Shown here one piece after another: positions 60,793 to 64,000 of a stretch of 64,000 bases of DNA. The DNA comes from Trichoplax sp. H2 (Eukaryota > Placozoa > Uniplacotomia > Trichoplacea), in NCBI GenBank assembly GCA_003344405.1, contig NOWV01000029.1, forward strand, positions 186,001 to 250,000, written 5' to 3'. Within the stretch, counting starts at the first letter, position 1; every line of letters starts with the position of its first letter. The notes beneath the pieces are model-generated. The model was given only the letters and a program-made list of their open reading frames with translations, made no database searches and was not told the origin of the DNA. The position numbers and the translations under genes were made by a program.

Positions 60793-62151
60793 GATTGCTG
60801 TCCAAGATTACTTCGATACAACTGATGAAGAAGGATAATGTCAGATCGTCGATTCAAGATGGTCTACCCACTTGCAAGTTACAACGACGCACTTGAGACG
60901 TTCCAATGCACCTTCCACTCTATACCACTGCAGTATAGTTCCTTTTTCACTGTGGCCAGTCGCTGCCATCAGTCCTGGACTGCTGTACTCAACACTGTAC
61001 TGTAGTGTATTCAGTACTAAGTATTGTAGTACTGACAGTACAGTACTGTACACTGTACACCACGGTATCCCAGAATTCTGGGCTAGCGTAGAACAATCTA
61101 CTGTACAATACCAGTGTTTACAGCACAGTGTACAGTACCGCATCCTAGAATTCAGGGCCAGGCTTCTTCTCTACAGTACAGTACACTCTCTATTGGTACT
61201 GTTCTGTGGTAAACTCAGTACTAAGTATTGTAGTTCTGACAGTACAGTACAGTACTGTACACTGTACGCTACAGTACAGTACACTACGGTATCCCAGAAT
61301 TCTGGGCTAGCGTAGAACAGTCTACTGTACAATACTAGTGTTTACAGCACAGTGTACAGTACCGCATCCCAGAATTCAGGGCCAAGCTTCTTCACTACTT
61401 TTACTGGTACTGTTCTGTGGTATACTCAGTACTAAGTATTGTAGTTCTGACAGTACACTACTGTACGGTATCCCAGAATTCTGGACTAGCGTAGAACAGT
61501 CTACTGTACAATACCAGTGTTTACAGCACAGTGTACTGTACTGTACAGTACCGCATCCCAGAATTCTGGGCCAGGCTTCTACACTACTGTACACTGTACA
61601 GTACTCTACTTGTACTGTACAGTACTGTACTGTACTGTACTGTAGTATACTCAGTACTAAGTATTGTAGTTCGGACAGTACTGTACAGTGTACACTCGAC
61701 ACTCTACTGTACAGTACAGTGTACACGACCGTATCCCACAATTCTGGGCTACCGTAGAACAGTCTACTGTACTGTACAATACAAGTGTTTACACTACCGT
61801 ACAGTACCGTATCCCAGAATTCTGGGCTACCGTAGTACAGTATCCTGTACGTACTGTATTGTATCGTACTACGGTGGCCTAGAATTCTGGGATACTGGAG
61901 TACTGTACTGTACAGTAAACACTGTACATTGTACAATGGCAAAACAATGGGGCAGGAAATGACTGGTGAGTTGAAGGGTCCAAAGTCCACGCCAGAGCTC
62001 GGAAAATTTGAAATGTCTTTGCGGTCGGCAAACTGCAAAACTACATTTAAAGGCATACTGTAGAGGTTTGTAGCCTTCTACTGTATTTAGCGCACGGTAT
62101 CGCTCGAGTGTTTTCACACTGGCAAACCCTTCTTTCGACTACGTATGAAGA
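60793..62151. other. Divergent intergenic region SNRPB / BtpA gene
   Basis: SNRPB and the BtpA gene start back to back, with 1,359 bp between their start codons. Both promoters must lie here, yet about 970 bp of it is the palindromic tandem array listed separately. The non-repetitive parts, 60793-60940 and 61930-62151, are the likely core promoters. Confidence 0.7.
60940..61925. repeat. Tandem array of palindrome-bearing units, 204-225 bp
   Basis: Four units share the anchor tcagtactaagtattgtagt at 61011, 61215, 61426 and 61651. Each contains GTAC-A / GTAC-T runs, then the 14-bp perfect palindrome cccagaattctggg or a one-base variant, then tagaacartctactgtac and a second cccagaattc. The last unit has an extra half copy. 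Long open frames on both strands, up to 226 aa, are translations of the array and are not genes. Confidence 0.93.
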
Positions 62152-63877
62152 ATGTCTTGTATTCGTTTTCAAAATGTTTTCCGACGACTTCGGCTAGTTA
62201 CTATTGGCATGTTACATGTACCGGCTTTACCAGGTGATTGAATAAAATACTACGTCTACTTCTCCAATTCATTCAGTTTTTCTACAGTGGTAATGCAAAA
62301 GCTGGAAATAGGGAATGCGTCGACGCACAGTTTGTAGGTGATCCATAGAGTACCATTCCTACTCTTTAAATGGATTCACTTTTCCTACAGTTCTAATCGA
62401 CAAGTTACCAGTAAGGAATAGGTCAGTACTAGTGTAGTCGATGAACATCATAAGATGCCATCACGCCAGATTTAGCTAAATACCCAATGTAGATTAGATC
62501 ACCAACTTCCCTTACAAGTCTCTCACGACGGTATGCTGTCCCCTGAGTGAACAGCATTATTATTGTTCTTAGTACGAGATCATCTGTGTACATTGTACTC
62601 AGATCATACAGTACATACTGTACAGTGTCCACATAGTACTGTACTGTACGTCTACTTTAATCCAGTTCAAGGTACAGTATCCATTGGAGCTGCATTGCAC
62701 AACTGTTTATATAAGTGGATATCATTTTAGACTGTACAGTATAGTAAGGAAACTACAACAAGTAATAGTGTAGTTGAATAGACTAACCTTTTCATTGAAA
62801 GGATTGATATTACTATTAAATGCCTCTTCTTACAACTATAACCAACATATATCTTCTCCTATTCAACCAGGTACTCCAGCAAATCGTATGTCGATGCCTG
62901 ATATTATTCAAAAGGTTTTACACGAAGCTGAAATATATTCAAAAGCTGGAATTGTACGTCTTAGTCATAACATAAAATCAATCCTAATCTTGTATACGAC
63001 ATCAATGGACGACTCATACTACAGCAAATGCTTCTTACTTGGCCATACTACCATAGCTATTATGCGATACAGTTTGTAGATGCAAAAATCCTTGAACAAC
63101 AGTGTCATTATCATCACCATACTATTACCAACCAATATCGACCCAAATGATCAAATAGTCAGTGTGAACATGCTTTTCAATTCTATATTATATCCTTTAA
63201 AATCGTCAGTCCAATACGTATGCAACACGTCAGTCCAATACGTATGCAACACCGAAAAAGAATGGTATGCTTGTTACACAGTTTGCAATCAATAGCCCTT
63301 CATCGATTACAAATTGCCATTAATATTACTCAATATACTTCAATTACATCGTATTAGTCAATATCATGAATTGCACATACTGTATATATCACCAGCAAGA
63401 GTTAGACAGATGTTCACTATATTTTCCATAAACTGTAAACTAGCTCTATAAAATAATAGCGCTACAACAGTCATTGATATCACCTTTCCACTATATGATA
63501 TTATAGTTTTATAAATGTCTTCTTCATCAATTCTCTGACCTTCAGGATGCCCTGATGGTAGAAAATATGCACGATGTTCCATATATTAAGAAGAACTTAG
63601 GCCCTGAGATTGTTTCTGCAATGTCTATTTTGGGTTACGAAGTGAAGTCAAAAACAAAATTACCCTGTGGCCTACAAATACTCGCTGCTGCCAATAAAGA
63701 AGCTTTAGGTGCTTGTAAAGCTGCTGGCTTAGATTTTGTCCGCGTAGAAGGATATGTTTATTCTCACGTAGCAGATGAAGGCTTTATTGACAGTTGTGCC
63801 GGTGAAATTCTACGTTATCGAAAGAGCATCAATGCTGACGACATTTTAATATTTGCCGACATCAAAAAAAAACATAG
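62152..63877 (+). CDS. BtpA / SgcQ family TIM-barrel protein, 5' part
   Basis: Three exons: 62152-62233, 62871-62953 and 63546-63877. They splice in phase to IGMLHVPALPG, TPANRMSMPDIIQKVLHEAE and ALMVENMHDVPYIKKNLGPE, then ADIKKKH. These are hallmark BtpA-family motifs: the LPG-T-P loop, the VENMHDVP strand and the I-K-K-KH stretch. Bacterial BtpA affects photosystem I reaction-centre levels; the animal role is unknown. The N-terminus MSCIRFQNVFRRLRLVT is Arg-rich, has no acidic residue and could be a mitochondrial leader. Exon 3 ends in phase 2 at a gttaga donor; the frame read on past it (to 63917) is intron. The remaining barrel (perhaps 90-110 residues) should lie beyond 64000. A candidate acceptor at 63917 would give a 40-bp intron, too short. 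Confidence 0.88.
63204..63251. repeat. 24-bp tandem duplication in BtpA-gene intron 2
   Basis: Two exact copies of cgtcagtccaatacgtatgcaaca-type sequence lie head to tail within the 592-bp intron. No coding role. Confidence 0.9.
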
Positions 63878-64000
63878 GTTAGATAACAAAATAACCTTAA
63901 AAGACAAATTCCTATAGCCATAGCGTACTCGTATCAAAGATTGAAGCGCGTTATACCCTATCCTTAGCTATAAATTATCGAGCATGCACTGCTATAACTC

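Noticed and set aside
60940-61925. CRISPR array
   Set aside because: Repeats are long, imperfect and palindromic with no unique spacers of constant length, and the genome is eukaryotic.
61376-62056. 226-aa minus-strand open frame (and 139-147-aa frames on the plus strand)
   Set aside because: It is a translation of the palindromic tandem array; its residues are repeated words such as YCTV and ILGHR, open in several frames at once.
63918-64000. Fourth exon of the BtpA-family gene
   Set aside because: It would need a 40-bp intron, shorter than all others here, and the encoded residues do not match the next conserved part of the family.

Overview
This is a 64-kb piece of an animal nuclear genome. 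It is AT-rich and runs on both strands. The real genes are split by short GT-AG introns, mostly 60-500 bp, at positions that keep animal protein families in frame. The gene set is animal: GLG1, CPT1 with its regulatory N-terminus, CNOT1, cyclin E with an Fbw7 degron, and SmB. Compact introns, gene spacing of roughly 8 kb and base composition suggest an early-branching, placozoan-like genome (inference; no marker here fixes the species). Two 20-N scaffold gaps lie at 1241-1260 and 4177-4196.

Layout. 1-5349: no convincing gene; two nested tandem-repeat fields (about 1880-2755 and 3400-4800). 5350-15706 (+): GLG1, 28 coding exons, 1,492 aa, with a very long acidic repeat region in exon 1. 15707-22669: mostly empty, with two local tandem duplications and weak orphan exons. 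22670-24982 (+) and 30153-32456 (+): two diverged, intronless CPT1 paralogues, 5.2 kb apart. 34006-47012 (-): CNOT1, 37 coding exons, 2,245 aa. 47013-51971: palindrome-rich intergenic DNA with a pair of MITE-like elements. 51972-55717 (+): cyclin E, 11 exons, 399 aa. 56571-56908 (+): last two exons of an unidentified gene, ending 41 bp from the convergent SmB stop. 56950-60792 (-): SNRPB, 10 exons, 243 aa. 60793-62151: divergent intergenic region filled by a tandem array of palindromes. 62152-63877 (+): 5' part of a BtpA-family TIM-barrel gene with a mitochondrial-like leader; its 3' end lies beyond the window.

The genes do not form a pathway. They are housekeeping and regulatory genes: Golgi sorting, mitochondrial fatty-acid import, mRNA deadenylation, S-phase entry and splicing. 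The most unusual signal is a strand-symmetric pentamer, GTAC followed by A or T, repeated in runs. It is dense upstream of CNOT1, inside CNOT1 intron 1, and between SNRPB and the BtpA gene, and sparse or absent in coding sequence. All exon models were spliced by eye and checked for phase; none was tested against transcripts.
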